Source: Sphingomonadaceae bacterium (GTDB lineage Bacteria; Pseudomonadota; Alphaproteobacteria; Sphingomonadales; Sphingomonadaceae). From it: a DNA stretch of 9,698 nucleotides. The DNA is taken from assembly GCA_019239785.1 (NCBI GenBank), contig JAFAZM010000405.1:1-9698 (forward strand), in the 5' to 3' direction. Both the position numbers and the translations under genes were made by a program. Below, piece after piece: positions 1 through 7,095 of the stretch. The notes below the pieces were generated by a model. That model was not told where the DNA came from and did not search any database. It saw only the letters and a program-made list of their open reading frames with translations. Position 1 is the first letter of the stretch. Each line of letters opens with the position of its first letter.

Positions 1-1
1 G

Positions 2-529
2 ACGATCAACTTCGCGATCCTCTACGGCATCTCGCGCTGGGGTTTGGCCGGCCGGCTGTCGGTGACGGCCGAGGAAGCGCAGGAGATCATCGACCGCTAT
101 TTCCAGCGCTTCCCGGGCATCCGCCGCTATATCGGCGACACGCTGGCCCACGTCCGCGAGACCGGCTTCAGCACTACTTTGTTCGGCCGCAAGACGCACT
201 TCCCGCTGATCAAGAGCAACGTCCAGCACGAGCGGCAGGGCGCCGAGCGCGCCGCGATCAACGCGCCGATCCAGGGCACGGCCGCCGACATCATCAAGCG
301 GGCGATGGCGCGGATGGGCCCGGCGCTGCGGGCGGCCGGGCTCGACGGCACACGGATGCTGCTCCAGGTCCATGACGAATTGGTGTTCGAGGTGCCGGAG
401 GCCGACGTCGAGACCGCGACCGAGGTGATCCGCGACGTCATGGCCCACGCCGCCGAGCCGGCCGCGCCGCTCAGCGTGCCGCTTGGCGTCGAGATCGGCA
501 CCGGGCCGAACTGGGGCGCCGCGCATTGA
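2..529 (+). CDS. polA: DNA polymerase I, C-terminal part (5' end outside the window)
   Basis: This is the last 175 codons of a family A DNA polymerase, which fills gaps in excision repair and replaces Okazaki primers. The visible part begins inside the O-helix (TINFAILYG), so the 5' nuclease, the 3' exonuclease domain and most of the palm are off the left edge. Seen directly: Phe and Tyr matching E. coli F762 and Y766; the block ERAAINAPIQGTAADIIKRA, with the Arg, Asn and Gln that contact template and minor groove; the palm motif QVHDELVFEV with the metal-binding Asp next to His; and a C-terminus ending NWGAAH, like NWDQAH in E. coli. The reading frame is open from base 2 to a TGA at 527-529. 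The start lies outside, so no regulation can be seen. Its stop overlaps the next gene's start. The identity is firm; the Sphingomonadales assignment is an inference. Confidence 0.97.
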   Translation, partial: TINFAILYGISRWGLAGRLSVTAEEAQEIIDRYFQRFPGIRRYIGDTLAHVRETGFSTTLFGRKTHFPLIKSNVQHERQGAERAAINAPIQGTAADIIKRAMARMGPALRAAGLDGTRMLLQVHDELVFEVPEADVETATEVIRDVMAHAAEPAAPLSVPLGVEIGTGPNWGAAH

Positions 530-1362
530 GCGTCTGTCGTCGGCTTCCATCCCTCTTCGCCGCAGCGATCCTGTCCGTTGCCGCTGCGCCCGAGCCGCCG
601 CACCTCACCTTTGAGGGGGTTGACCACCCGTTGCCGTTGGCCGAGCGCCTGCTTGGACGCCCGGCACCGGAAATCGTCGAGGCCCAGGCTGTTCCAGTGC
701 CCGGTGTCGCGCAATGGAGCGCGGTCCAGCTTTACTTCGCGCCCCATGCCCATGCGACCGGGTGGACCGGCCTTTGCCGGCTCGAAATGCAGCATGTCGG
801 GCTCCGCTTTGTCGAGCCGCGAGATCGGGAGGGAACCCTGCTGCCGTCTCCGCCGGACACAGTGACCGGCTATGCGTTGACCGGCGCCGCGCCCAACCTC
901 ACCATCGTTCCAGGAAACCACGCTGCGCAGGAGGCCGACTGTCATGCTCTGTCTCCGTTTCTCAACCGGGAGAACTGGCACCTCGCGCAGGTCACCTTTG
1001 ACGGGCACCCCGCCGATGCCGCGCAGGCCGCCTTCGCCTTCAGTGCGATCGCCGCCGCGCGGACCGCGGAGTCCGCTCACTTGGAATCATGCCCCCAATT
1101 CAATGGCCACAGCAGCGCAGCCTGCCTTGACGTGCGCGCGTTCCTGCGCGCCCTCGATCTCCGCGATCTGTTCGCTCTCAACGTGGCGCGTTGCGAGCCC
1201 GGCGCCCCCCATCTGTGCGTCACCGCTGCCTTGAACGATGCCGGGGGCACCGCGCGGACCGACATTCGCGCAGAGACGGAACAGTCCGACCTCCCACGCG
1301 CCGCCGCGCCCCCGCGAATCCGCGCCGTCGCCGTGAATGTTGGCGAGTATCCGATACCGTGA
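526..1362 (+). CDS. Hypothetical secreted cysteine-containing protein coupled to polA
   Basis: A 278-residue protein that I do not recognise as a characterised family. The start is TTG at 526, overlapping the polA stop (TTGA). The only other Met is residue 88, so a later start would discard the conserved-looking N-terminus. Residues 1-21 look like a signal peptide: Arg5-Arg6, a hydrophobic stretch LFAAAILSVAAA, then a small-residue cleavage region before PEPPH. The mature part holds six cysteines (84, 139, 189, 200, 223, 231), an even number that would suit periplasmic disulfides. No membrane segment follows the signal and no catalytic motif is apparent. Residues about 258-269 are Ala/Pro/Arg rich. 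Its stop overlaps the GTG of the flippase gene, so it is probably translated from the polA message. Periplasmic location is inferred and function is unknown. Codon use appears slightly less GC3-biased than in its neighbours, judged by eye only. Confidence 0.75.
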   Translation: MSVCRRLPSLFAAAILSVAAAPEPPHLTFEGVDHPLPLAERLLGRPAPEIVEAQAVPVPGVAQWSAVQLYFAPHAHATGWTGLCRLEMQHVGLRFVEPRDREGTLLPSPPDTVTGYALTGAAPNLTIVPGNHAAQEADCHALSPFLNRENWHLAQVTFDGHPADAAQAAFAFSAIAAARTAESAHLESCPQFNGHSSAACLDVRAFLRALDLRDLFALNVARCEPGAPHLCVTAALNDAGGTARTDIRAETEQSDLPRAAAPPRIRAVAVNVGEYPIP

Positions 1363-2918
1363 GCGCGAACCCCGGCATCAACGAATCCGCACCCCGCCCC
1401 GACGACGACATTGCCGCGCTTGCCAAAGGCGGCCGCACCAACTTCTTCGGCTTCGTCATCCGGCTGGTCGCGCGCATCCCCTTCCTGTTCATCGCCGGCC
1501 GCTTTTACGGCCCGGACCTGCTCGGCCGCTTCGCTTATGCGGTGATCGTGATGGAACTGGCTGCGCAGCTCGCCACATTGGGGCTGAAGCGGGGTCTCGC
1601 CCAGCAGCTCTCGACCACCGACCAGCCCCATGTCTGCGTGGTGATGGACGCCATGCTCGCCGCCTTCCTCGCTTCGGCGATCGCGAGCGCATTGCTGATG
1701 CTCTTCCCGCAGGCGATGTTCCCGGCCGGCGACGTGCACGGCGCCGACTGGCTGCTGCCTTTGGTGATCTTCGGCATTGCCGGCGCCGACGTCGCGCTGG
1801 CGGCGCTCGCCTACCGCCATGACGTCGCCTCGACCGTGCGGGTGCGGGCGATCGTCGAGCCCTGGGTGATCAGCATCACCGCCGGCGCGCTCATCTATAC
1901 CCATTTCCACGACGACGGCCTGATCATCGCCTATGTCGCTTCCGTGGTCGCGGGACTGACCGCCGCCCTGTGGCGGCTCGGGCGCTCGTACGGCCTGCCG
2001 CACGGCTGGAAGCCGCACCCCGGCACGGTCATCGCAATGGCCCGGCGCAACGTCCCGCTCGCCGCCGCCGATGCGATCGAATGGGGCTCGCGCCGGCTCG
2101 ACATCGCGATCCTCGGCCTGTTCGTCGCGCCTTATTATGTCGGCCTGTACTACGTGGCGCAGCAGGTCGCCTCGATGCCGCAGAAATTGAAGACCAGCTT
2201 CGATCCGATCCTGGCGCCGGTGATCACCCAGAAGCTTGCCGAAGGGGACAAGGCGGCCGTCGCCAAGCAGGTGCGGCAGGTCGGCTTCTGGATCATCGCC
2301 GCCCAATCGGCGATCGCGCTCGCGCTGGGCATTCCGGGCAAGGCGGTGATGGGGCTGGTCGGTCCGCAATTCGTCGGCGGCACCGCGGCTTTGGCCTTCC
2401 TCCTCGCCGCGGAGGTGATCGCGGCGACCGCGGCCGTCTCGGAATCGGCGCTCGTCTATGTCGCGCGGCACCGCAACCTGATGATCTCGACGCTGATGAT
2501 CGGGGTGCAGGGGGTGCTGACCGTGGCGATCATCTCGGCGATGCCGCTGCTGCCGGTCCCGCCGGGCGGCCTCCAGGCCTATCAGGCCGCGGGCGCCGCG
2601 CTGGCGCTGGCGCTCGCATTGGCGCTCGCCTCGATCCTGAAGGCGCGCCTGCTCTGCCGCCTGCTCGACGCGCCGGTCCAGGGCTGGCGCTGGTCGCTGA
2701 TCTGGGCCGGCGCGGCGGCCCTGGTCGTCGGCTTCGCCTTCATGGCGCTGCCGCGACGGTTCGAATGGATCCAGCTCGCCATCGGCGCGCCGGCAATCCT
2801 GGTCACCTTCGGCTTCATGGTCTGGTACCGCGGCTTCACCCAGGAGGACCGGGCCTTGTTCCGGATGCAGGGGACGGAAGATCCGGCGCTGCCGGAAACG
2901 GAAATCGCGACGCCTTAG
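1359..2918 (+). CDS. Flippase-like polytopic membrane protein (polysaccharide/LPS biosynthesis, MOP superfamily)
   Basis: A 519-residue inner-membrane protein with many hydrophobic segments over its whole length, resembling oligosaccharide flippases (Wzx/MVF-like) that move lipid-linked glycans across the membrane. Typical features are a charged cytoplasmic N-terminus, then GRTNFFGFVIRLVARIPFLF (about 25-44), the family-like GRFYGPDLLGRFAYA (47-61), and an amphipathic central section RRLDIAILGLFVAPYYVGLYY (245-265) where such transporters keep charges in the membrane. Segments also occur near 93-115, 131-150, 168-202, 308-333, 342-366, 375-396, 408-427, 445-464 and 470-490. The GTG at 1359 is chosen because it overlaps the upstream TGA (GTGA); longer versions would run far into the preceding gene. 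The C-terminal ~28 residues are hydrophilic. No dedicated glycosyltransferase or polymerase gene is nearby, so the substrate cannot be named. It could equally be annotated as a generic lipopolysaccharide biosynthesis protein. Confidence 0.85.
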   Translation: MSANPGINESAPRPDDDIAALAKGGRTNFFGFVIRLVARIPFLFIAGRFYGPDLLGRFAYAVIVMELAAQLATLGLKRGLAQQLSTTDQPHVCVVMDAMLAAFLASAIASALLMLFPQAMFPAGDVHGADWLLPLVIFGIAGADVALAALAYRHDVASTVRVRAIVEPWVISITAGALIYTHFHDDGLIIAYVASVVAGLTAALWRLGRSYGLPHGWKPHPGTVIAMARRNVPLAAADAIEWGSRRLDIAILGLFVAPYYVGLYYVAQQVASMPQKLKTSFDPILAPVITQKLAEGDKAAVAKQVRQVGFWIIAAQSAIALALGIPGKAVMGLVGPQFVGGTAALAFLLAAEVIAATAAVSESALVYVARHRNLMISTLMIGVQGVLTVAIISAMPLLPVPPGGLQAYQAAGAALALALALALASILKARLLCRLLDAPVQGWRWSLIWAGAAALVVGFAFMALPRRFEWIQLAIGAPAILVTFGFMVWYRGFTQEDRALFRMQGTEDPALPETEIATP

Positions 2919-2926
2919 CATTCCCT

Positions 2927-3020
2927 CGTCATTGCAAGCGTAGCGAAGCAATCCAGTGCAGCGACTATGCCCGCTGGATTGCCGCGTCCCCCGGCCTTCG
3001 CCGGGGTCCTCGCAATGACG
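2927..3020. repeat. Palindromic intergenic repeat (CGTCATTGC...GCAATGACG type)
   Basis: An imperfect inverted repeat with outer arms CGTCATTGC (2927-2935) and GCAATGACG (3012-3020), and inner arms GCAATCCAG (2948-2956) and CTGGATTGC (2974-2982). The left arm reads on as AAGCGTAGCGAAGCAATCC, a form of a dispersed repeat familiar from many alphaproteobacteria, often mis-translated in databases as a peptide containing RSEAIQ. The right arm carries an extra hairpin (2989-3006). It fills the gap between the convergent flippase and purH genes, with 8 bases left over on each side. It encodes no protein and has no flanking direct repeats or transposase. Its family identity is from memory; copy number in this genome is not visible here. 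Confidence 0.85.
2989..3006. terminator. Hairpin within the repeat, possible bidirectional terminator
   Basis: CCCCGGC (2989-2995) pairs perfectly with GCCGGGG (3000-3006) around a CTTC loop, a 7-bp all-GC stem. It lies between two converging genes, 70 bases after the flippase stop and 22 bases beyond the purH stop. There is no T-run on either side, so it is not a classical intrinsic terminator. A role in ending or protecting the two transcripts is inferred from position only. Confidence 0.35.
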
Positions 3021-3028
3021 GCCCGGGC

Positions 3029-4618
3029 TCAGTGCCGGAAATGCCGCATCCCGGTGAAGACCATCGCCAGCCCCGCCTCGTCCGCCGCCGCGATCACTTC
3101 GGCGTCGCGGATCGAGCCGCCGGGCTGGATGACCGCGGTCGCGCCGGCCTCGACTGCGGTCAGCAGGCCGTCGGCGAAAGGGAAGAAGGCGTCGGAGGCG
3201 ACCGCCGAGCCGATCGTGCGCGGCTGGGGCCAGCCGGCTTTCTCCGCCGCGTCCTTGGCCTTCCAGGCGGCGATGCGGGCCGATTCCATCCGGTTCATCT
3301 GGCCGGCGCCGATCCCGGCGGTGGCGCCGTCTTTGGCATAGACGATCGCGTTCGACTTGACGTGCTTGGCGACGGTCCAGGCGAACAGGCAGTCGGCGAG
3401 CTCCCGCTGGGTCGGCACGCGCTTCGTCACGACCTTCAAATCGTCCAGCCCGATCCGGCCGTTGTCGCGGGTCTGCACGAGCCAGCCGCCGGCGATCGAC
3501 TTCGCATTGAGGCCGGGGCGCGCCGGATCGGGCAGGTCGCCGGTGAGCAGCAGGCGCAGGTTCTTCTTCGCCGCGAATACCGCCTGCGCCGCCTCGCCGG
3601 CATCGGGCGCGACCACGACCTCGGTGAAGATGGACGCGATCGCCTCCGCAGTCGGACCGTCGAGCGGACGGTTGACCGCGATGATTCCGCCGAAGGCCGA
3701 GACCGTGTCGCAGGCGAACGCCGCCGCATAGGCCTCGGCGAGCGTCGCCGCGCTGGCGACGCCGCAGGGATTGGCGTGCTTGACGATGACGCAGGTCGGC
3801 GCGGCGTCGCGATATTCGGCGATCAGGTCGAGCGCGGCGTCGGCATCGTTGTAATTGTTGTAGCCGAGCTCCTTGCCCTGGACCTGCCCGGCCTGCCCGA
3901 TCCCTTTCGCATGCGGCCCCGCATGGGCGTAGAAGGCGGCCTGTTGGTGCGGATTCTCGCCGTAGCGCAGCGCGGCGCCGCGCTTCAGCACGATCGGCAG
4001 GGTCTCGGGAAAGGCCTCGCTCTGGTCGGCGAAGCCGAACCAGCTTGCGATCATGGCATCATAGGTCGCGGTCGCGGCGAAGGCCTTGGCCGCCAGCCGC
4101 TTGCGCAGCTCCAGCGAGGTCGCGCCGCCCGACGCGTCGAGCGCCGCCACCAGCGCCGGATAGTCGGCGGCATCGGTGACGATCGCGACATATTCGTGGT
4201 TCTTCGCCGCCGAGCGCACCATCGACGGGCCGCCGATGTCGATATTCTCGATGATCTCGGGCCGGTCCGCGCCCTTCGCCACCGTCTCGGCGAACGGGTA
4301 GAGGTTGACCACGACCAGGTCGATCGCACCGATATCGTGCGCCTCCATCGCCGCCGCATGCGCCGGATCGTCGCGCACCGCGAGCAGCCCGCCATGGACC
4401 TTCGGGTGGAGCGTCTTCACCCGCCCGTCCATCATCTCCGGAAAGCCGGTGAGGTCCGAGATGTCGCGCACTTCGAGCCCGGCCTCGCGCAATGCCTTCG
4501 CGGTGCCCCCGGTCGAGACCAGCTCGACCCCGTGGCGCGCGAGCGCCCGGCCCAGTTCGGCAAGGCCGGCCTTGTCCGATACCGACAGCAGAGCGCGGGC
4601 GATCTTCACGTCCGTCAT
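3029..4618 (-). CDS. purH: Bifunctional AICAR formyltransferase / IMP cyclohydrolase
   Basis: A complete 529-residue PurH, the usual length. It formylates AICAR with 10-formyl-THF and cyclises FAICAR to IMP, the last two steps of purine synthesis, in the cytoplasm. The N-terminal MGS-like cyclohydrolase domain (about 1-195) shows VSTGGTAKAL (34-43), GFPEMMDGRVKTLHPKVHGG (58-77), NLYPF (105-109) and DIGGPSMVRSAAKNHEYV (127-144). The formyltransferase domain (about 200-529) shows LRYGENPHQ (217-225), the catalytic KHANPCG (Lys280, His281), DTVSAFGG (304-311), VKSNAIVYA (420-428) and the terminal MRHFRH, as in E. coli. The ATG at 4618 is supported by a GAAGGA ribosome-binding site five bases upstream. 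It is the last gene of the probable rsmB-rpe-heparinase-purH operon, 24 bp after the heparinase stop. No damage or missing residue seen. Confidence 0.98.
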   Translation of the reverse strand: MTDVKIARALLSVSDKAGLAELGRALARHGVELVSTGGTAKALREAGLEVRDISDLTGFPEMMDGRVKTLHPKVHGGLLAVRDDPAHAAAMEAHDIGAIDLVVVNLYPFAETVAKGADRPEIIENIDIGGPSMVRSAAKNHEYVAIVTDAADYPALVAALDASGGATSLELRKRLAAKAFAATATYDAMIASWFGFADQSEAFPETLPIVLKRGAALRYGENPHQQAAFYAHAGPHAKGIGQAGQVQGKELGYNNYNDADAALDLIAEYRDAAPTCVIVKHANPCGVASAATLAEAYAAAFACDTVSAFGGIIAVNRPLDGPTAEAIASIFTEVVVAPDAGEAAQAVFAAKKNLRLLLTGDLPDPARPGLNAKSIAGGWLVQTRDNGRIGLDDLKVVTKRVPTQRELADCLFAWTVAKHVKSNAIVYAKDGATAGIGAGQMNRMESARIAAWKAKDAAEKAGWPQPRTIGSAVASDAFFPFADGLLTAVEAGATAVIQPGGSIRDAEVIAAADEAGLAMVFTGMRHFRH

Positions 4619-4623
4619 GTCAT

Positions 4624-4629
4624 TCCTTC
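4624..4629 (-). promoter_or_regulatory. Ribosome-binding site of purH
   Basis: On the minus strand GAAGGA lies five bases before the purH ATG, in the 24-bp gap after the heparinase gene. It is the clearest Shine-Dalgarno sequence in this operon and fixes the purH start. Confidence 0.75.
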
Positions 4630-4642
4630 GGTGGTCAAAGTT

Positions 4643-6379
4643 TCAGGAAGCCCGCTTGAGCTCCCAGGAAATCGTCATGCCTTCGCCCGGCGACTCGCCG
4701 GTGACGACGAGCTGTAGCGTCGCCTGCGGCCTTGCCTCGCCGTCGATCCAGAGGCTGTCCTCGGCGGCGAGCCTGCCGCCGCGGCAGCGGAACTGCCAGA
4801 CCGCCCCTCTGAGGCGGAGCAGGGCGCCCTGGCCGTCCGCGGTCGAGGTGACCTCGATCCCGGGCGCGAGATGGAAGCGGATCGCGAACGGCACCGCCTC
4901 GCTCCGCCGCCTGCGGCCGGCGGCGAGCAGCCGGTCCTCGCCGGTGAGATGGCGGCCGTCGCTGCTCAGGTTGAGCCGCCGCTCGTGGACCAGGCCGTAG
5001 CGCTTCACATAGCCGTCATGGCTCGCCTCGATCCGGCTCCCGGCAGTGTCGTCGCGGACCAGCTCCACCTCGCTGACGCCCTTGCCGAGCGAGCCGTCCT
5101 CCAGGATCGCGGTCGAGTTGCGGTCGCCGAGCGCCAGCGTCGAATGGGCGGCGGTGGTGCGCAGGGCAAAGGCAAGCTCGGCCGGCAGTGCGCCGCGCGC
5201 CGCGCCGGCGCCGCCGCAATTGACGACCAGCCTGTTGGGCCCGTCGCTCAGCTCGAAGGCCAACGTGGAGGCGCAGGCGCCCCTGAGCGCGCGCGGCGGC
5301 GGTGGCGGCGCGGCGTCGAAGACGAGCACGCTGTTCTTCGCCTGCACCCGTTGATAGCCCCAGCCGCGCGCCTGGCGAAGCGGCGCGGCATCGAGGCCCG
5401 CGCCCTCGGCGGCGGCGGCGACGCGGCGGCGGCTCGCCATGTTGCCGCCCTGCCAGCTCGACAAAGAATCGTCGCCGAGCGTGACCGAGAGCAGGGCGCC
5501 GACCGCCGACGTGAGGGTCTCGGCCAGCCATTCGGGCGCCTCGCGCCGGGCGGCGGCATAGACGGCGCGGAGCTGGCCCAAGATCTCGACCACCGTGACC
5601 TGTTCGGTCGGCGAGCGGCTGACCAGCCCGCCATCGTCGTGGAGCGACTGGCTGAGCGCGCGCCCCAGTCCGCCCTCGCCCGACTTCAGCCGCGCCGGGC
5701 CGCCCTGCACGACCAGGGCCGCGGCGATCACGCCGCTCCAGGCGGCGATCCGCTTCAGGCCGAGCGGCGCCCTGTCGGCGGTCCGCTCGAGATGGCGGGC
5801 GCCGCGGGCCAGCGCGTAGAGCAGGCTGGAACGATAGACCGGATCGGAGCTCGACAGGATGTAGGGCGCGTAGGCGGTCCAGAAGAGGATGCGCCGTCCC
5901 CAGAGGTCGGCGCGCCAGGCGGGTTCGCCGATCTGCTCGCCGTGGGCGGCGAGCCAGAGGCGGGCGAGCCCCTCGGCGCGCTTGGCGCCGCGCTCGCGCG
6001 TCGCCGCGGCGGAGAGGTCGCGCAGCCAGGCGAAGCTCTGCAGGTAATCGGTGAAATCCTCCGGCAGGCCGAGCGTCGAGAAGTCCAGGCCCTGGACCGG
6101 GACCTCGGTGCCGTTGTGCAGGAAGCGGCCGGCGAGCAGGGCCTCTCCCGCCGCCTTGTCGCCGGCGATCGGGTCCTTGGGCACCGCGATCAGCTTCAGC
6201 GGCATGCGGCCGCGCAGCCGGAACCTGTGCAGAGGCGTCCGCCAGGCGAAGCGGTGCAGTCTCAGGTTCAGCCGCTCGAACAGGGAAAGGCCGCGATCGT
6301 CGCCGGCACGGATCAGCCTTTTGCCAGGCTCGATCTCGTCCTCGCCCGCCGCGCGCTCCACCTTTTCGAGCAGGCTCAC
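4643..6379 (-). CDS. Heparinase II/III family protein
   Basis: A 578-residue member of the heparinase II/III-like group widely found beside purH in alphaproteobacteria; its substrate is not established. The N-terminal half (about 1-330) is the helical domain, with LQSFAWLRDL (113-122), an aromatic stretch LWGRRILFWTAYAPYILSS (159-177) and DDGGLVSRSPTEQ (248-260), a form of the DGG-x-x-SR-x-P signature of this family. The C-terminal beta-rich domain contains AHSTLALGDRNST (411-423), HDGYVKRYGLVHERRLNLS (454-472), LTGEDRL (478-484) and FAIRFHLAPG (498-507). No signal peptide or membrane segment is seen, so it looks cytoplasmic, unlike secreted polysaccharide lyases. The start is GTG at 6379, overlapping the rpe stop by four bases (GTGA), with GAGAGG eight bases upstream. 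A role in envelope glycan or polysaccharide turnover is only inferred from the family name. Confidence 0.9.
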   Translation of the reverse strand: MSLLEKVERAAGEDEIEPGKRLIRAGDDRGLSLFERLNLRLHRFAWRTPLHRFRLRGRMPLKLIAVPKDPIAGDKAAGEALLAGRFLHNGTEVPVQGLDFSTLGLPEDFTDYLQSFAWLRDLSAAATRERGAKRAEGLARLWLAAHGEQIGEPAWRADLWGRRILFWTAYAPYILSSSDPVYRSSLLYALARGARHLERTADRAPLGLKRIAAWSGVIAAALVVQGGPARLKSGEGGLGRALSQSLHDDGGLVSRSPTEQVTVVEILGQLRAVYAAARREAPEWLAETLTSAVGALLSVTLGDDSLSSWQGGNMASRRRVAAAAEGAGLDAAPLRQARGWGYQRVQAKNSVLVFDAAPPPPPRALRGACASTLAFELSDGPNRLVVNCGGAGAARGALPAELAFALRTTAAHSTLALGDRNSTAILEDGSLGKGVSEVELVRDDTAGSRIEASHDGYVKRYGLVHERRLNLSSDGRHLTGEDRLLAAGRRRRSEAVPFAIRFHLAPGIEVTSTADGQGALLRLRGAVWQFRCRGGRLAAEDSLWIDGEARPQATLQLVVTGESPGEGMTISWELKRAS

Positions 6380-7035
6380 CCCCTGAGCCTCTCGATGTTA
6401 GCAGCATAGGCCTCAGGCCCGCCGCGGAAGGTCGCGGTGCCGGCGACGAGCACGTCCGCGCCGGCGTCGATCACCCGCCGGCAATTGTCCTGGTCGATGC
6501 CGCCGTCGACCTCCAGGTCCACGGTCAGGCCCGCCGCGTCGATGCGCTTGCGGATCGCCTCGATCTTCCTGAGCTGGCCATGGATGAAGCTCTGCCCGCC
6601 GAAGCCCGGATTGACGCTCATCACCAGCACCAGGTCGAGCTCTTCCAGCACGTAATCCAGCAGCTTGGCCGGGGTAGCCGGATTCAGCGAGACGCCGGCG
6701 CGCTTGCCGAGCGACTTGATCTTCTGGACGGTGCGATGGAGGTGCGGGCCGGCCTCGGGATGGACGGTGATCGTGTCGGCGCCGGCCTCGGCGAAGGCTT
6801 CGAGGAAGGGATCGACCGGCGAGATCATGAGATGGACGTCGAGCGGCTTCTGCGTGTGCGGCCGCAGCGCCTTCACCACCATCGGCCCGATCGTGAGATT
6901 GGGCACGAAATGGCCGTCCATCACATCGACATGGATCCAGTCGGCGCCGGCCGCGTCCACCGCCCGCACCTCCTCGCCAAGGCGCGCGAAATCCGCCGAA
7001 AGGATCGAGGGAGCGATACGGACGGGCTGCTGCAC
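6376..7035 (-). CDS. rpe: Ribulose-phosphate 3-epimerase
   Basis: A complete 219-residue TIM-barrel enzyme that interconverts D-ribulose 5-phosphate and D-xylulose 5-phosphate in the pentose phosphate pathway. Conserved elements in order: APSILSADF (8-16); IHVDVMDGHFVPN (34-46), with metal ligands His35 and Asp37; DVHLMI (66-71) with His68; SVNPGFGGQSF (140-150) for phosphate binding; and EVDGGI (175-180) with the second catalytic Asp177. All catalytic residues align with the known family. The start is GTG at 7035, preceded by AGGG seven bases upstream on the minus strand. The next in-frame Met is residue 39, inside the active-site motif, which rules out a shorter form. It lies 60 bp after rsmB and overlaps the heparinase gene, consistent with one operon. 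Confidence 0.97.
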   Translation of the reverse strand: MQQPVRIAPSILSADFARLGEEVRAVDAAGADWIHVDVMDGHFVPNLTIGPMVVKALRPHTQKPLDVHLMISPVDPFLEAFAEAGADTITVHPEAGPHLHRTVQKIKSLGKRAGVSLNPATPAKLLDYVLEELDLVLVMSVNPGFGGQSFIHGQLRKIEAIRKRIDAAGLTVDLEVDGGIDQDNCRRVIDAGADVLVAGTATFRGGPEAYAANIERLRG

Positions 7036-7095
7036 AAGGCGACCCTAAATCCGCCCGACTCGCGGGGCAAGGAAGGCCCCCCCTTTTATCCCCAT

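Noticed and set aside
2596..2636. Repetitive GCGCTGG/GCGCTCGC tract encoding alternating Ala-Leu
   Set aside because: It encodes residues 411-424 of the flippase, inside a membrane segment. Short Ala-Leu codon repetition is expected in GC-rich membrane genes and the frame is intact.
1077..2951. Long open frame antisense to the secreted protein and flippase genes (624 codons)
   Set aside because: Its product is a low-complexity Arg/Asp/Gly/Gln-rich string without any recognisable domain, typical of the antisense frame of a GC-rich gene. The plus-strand flippase reading has clear membrane segments.
1970..4717. A 915-codon plus-strand open frame spanning the flippase, the repeat and purH antisense
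   Set aside because: It joins shadow frames of two unrelated genes through the palindromic repeat and gives an Arg/Gly/Ala-rich product. purH on the other strand is unambiguous.
7064..7087. GGGGC/GCCCC hairpin followed by CCCTTTT between rsmB and rpe
   Set aside because: The T-run follows the hairpin only on the plus strand, whereas the operon is read on the minus strand, where it would precede the hairpin as an A-run. The 5-bp stem is weak, so it is not called a terminator or attenuator.
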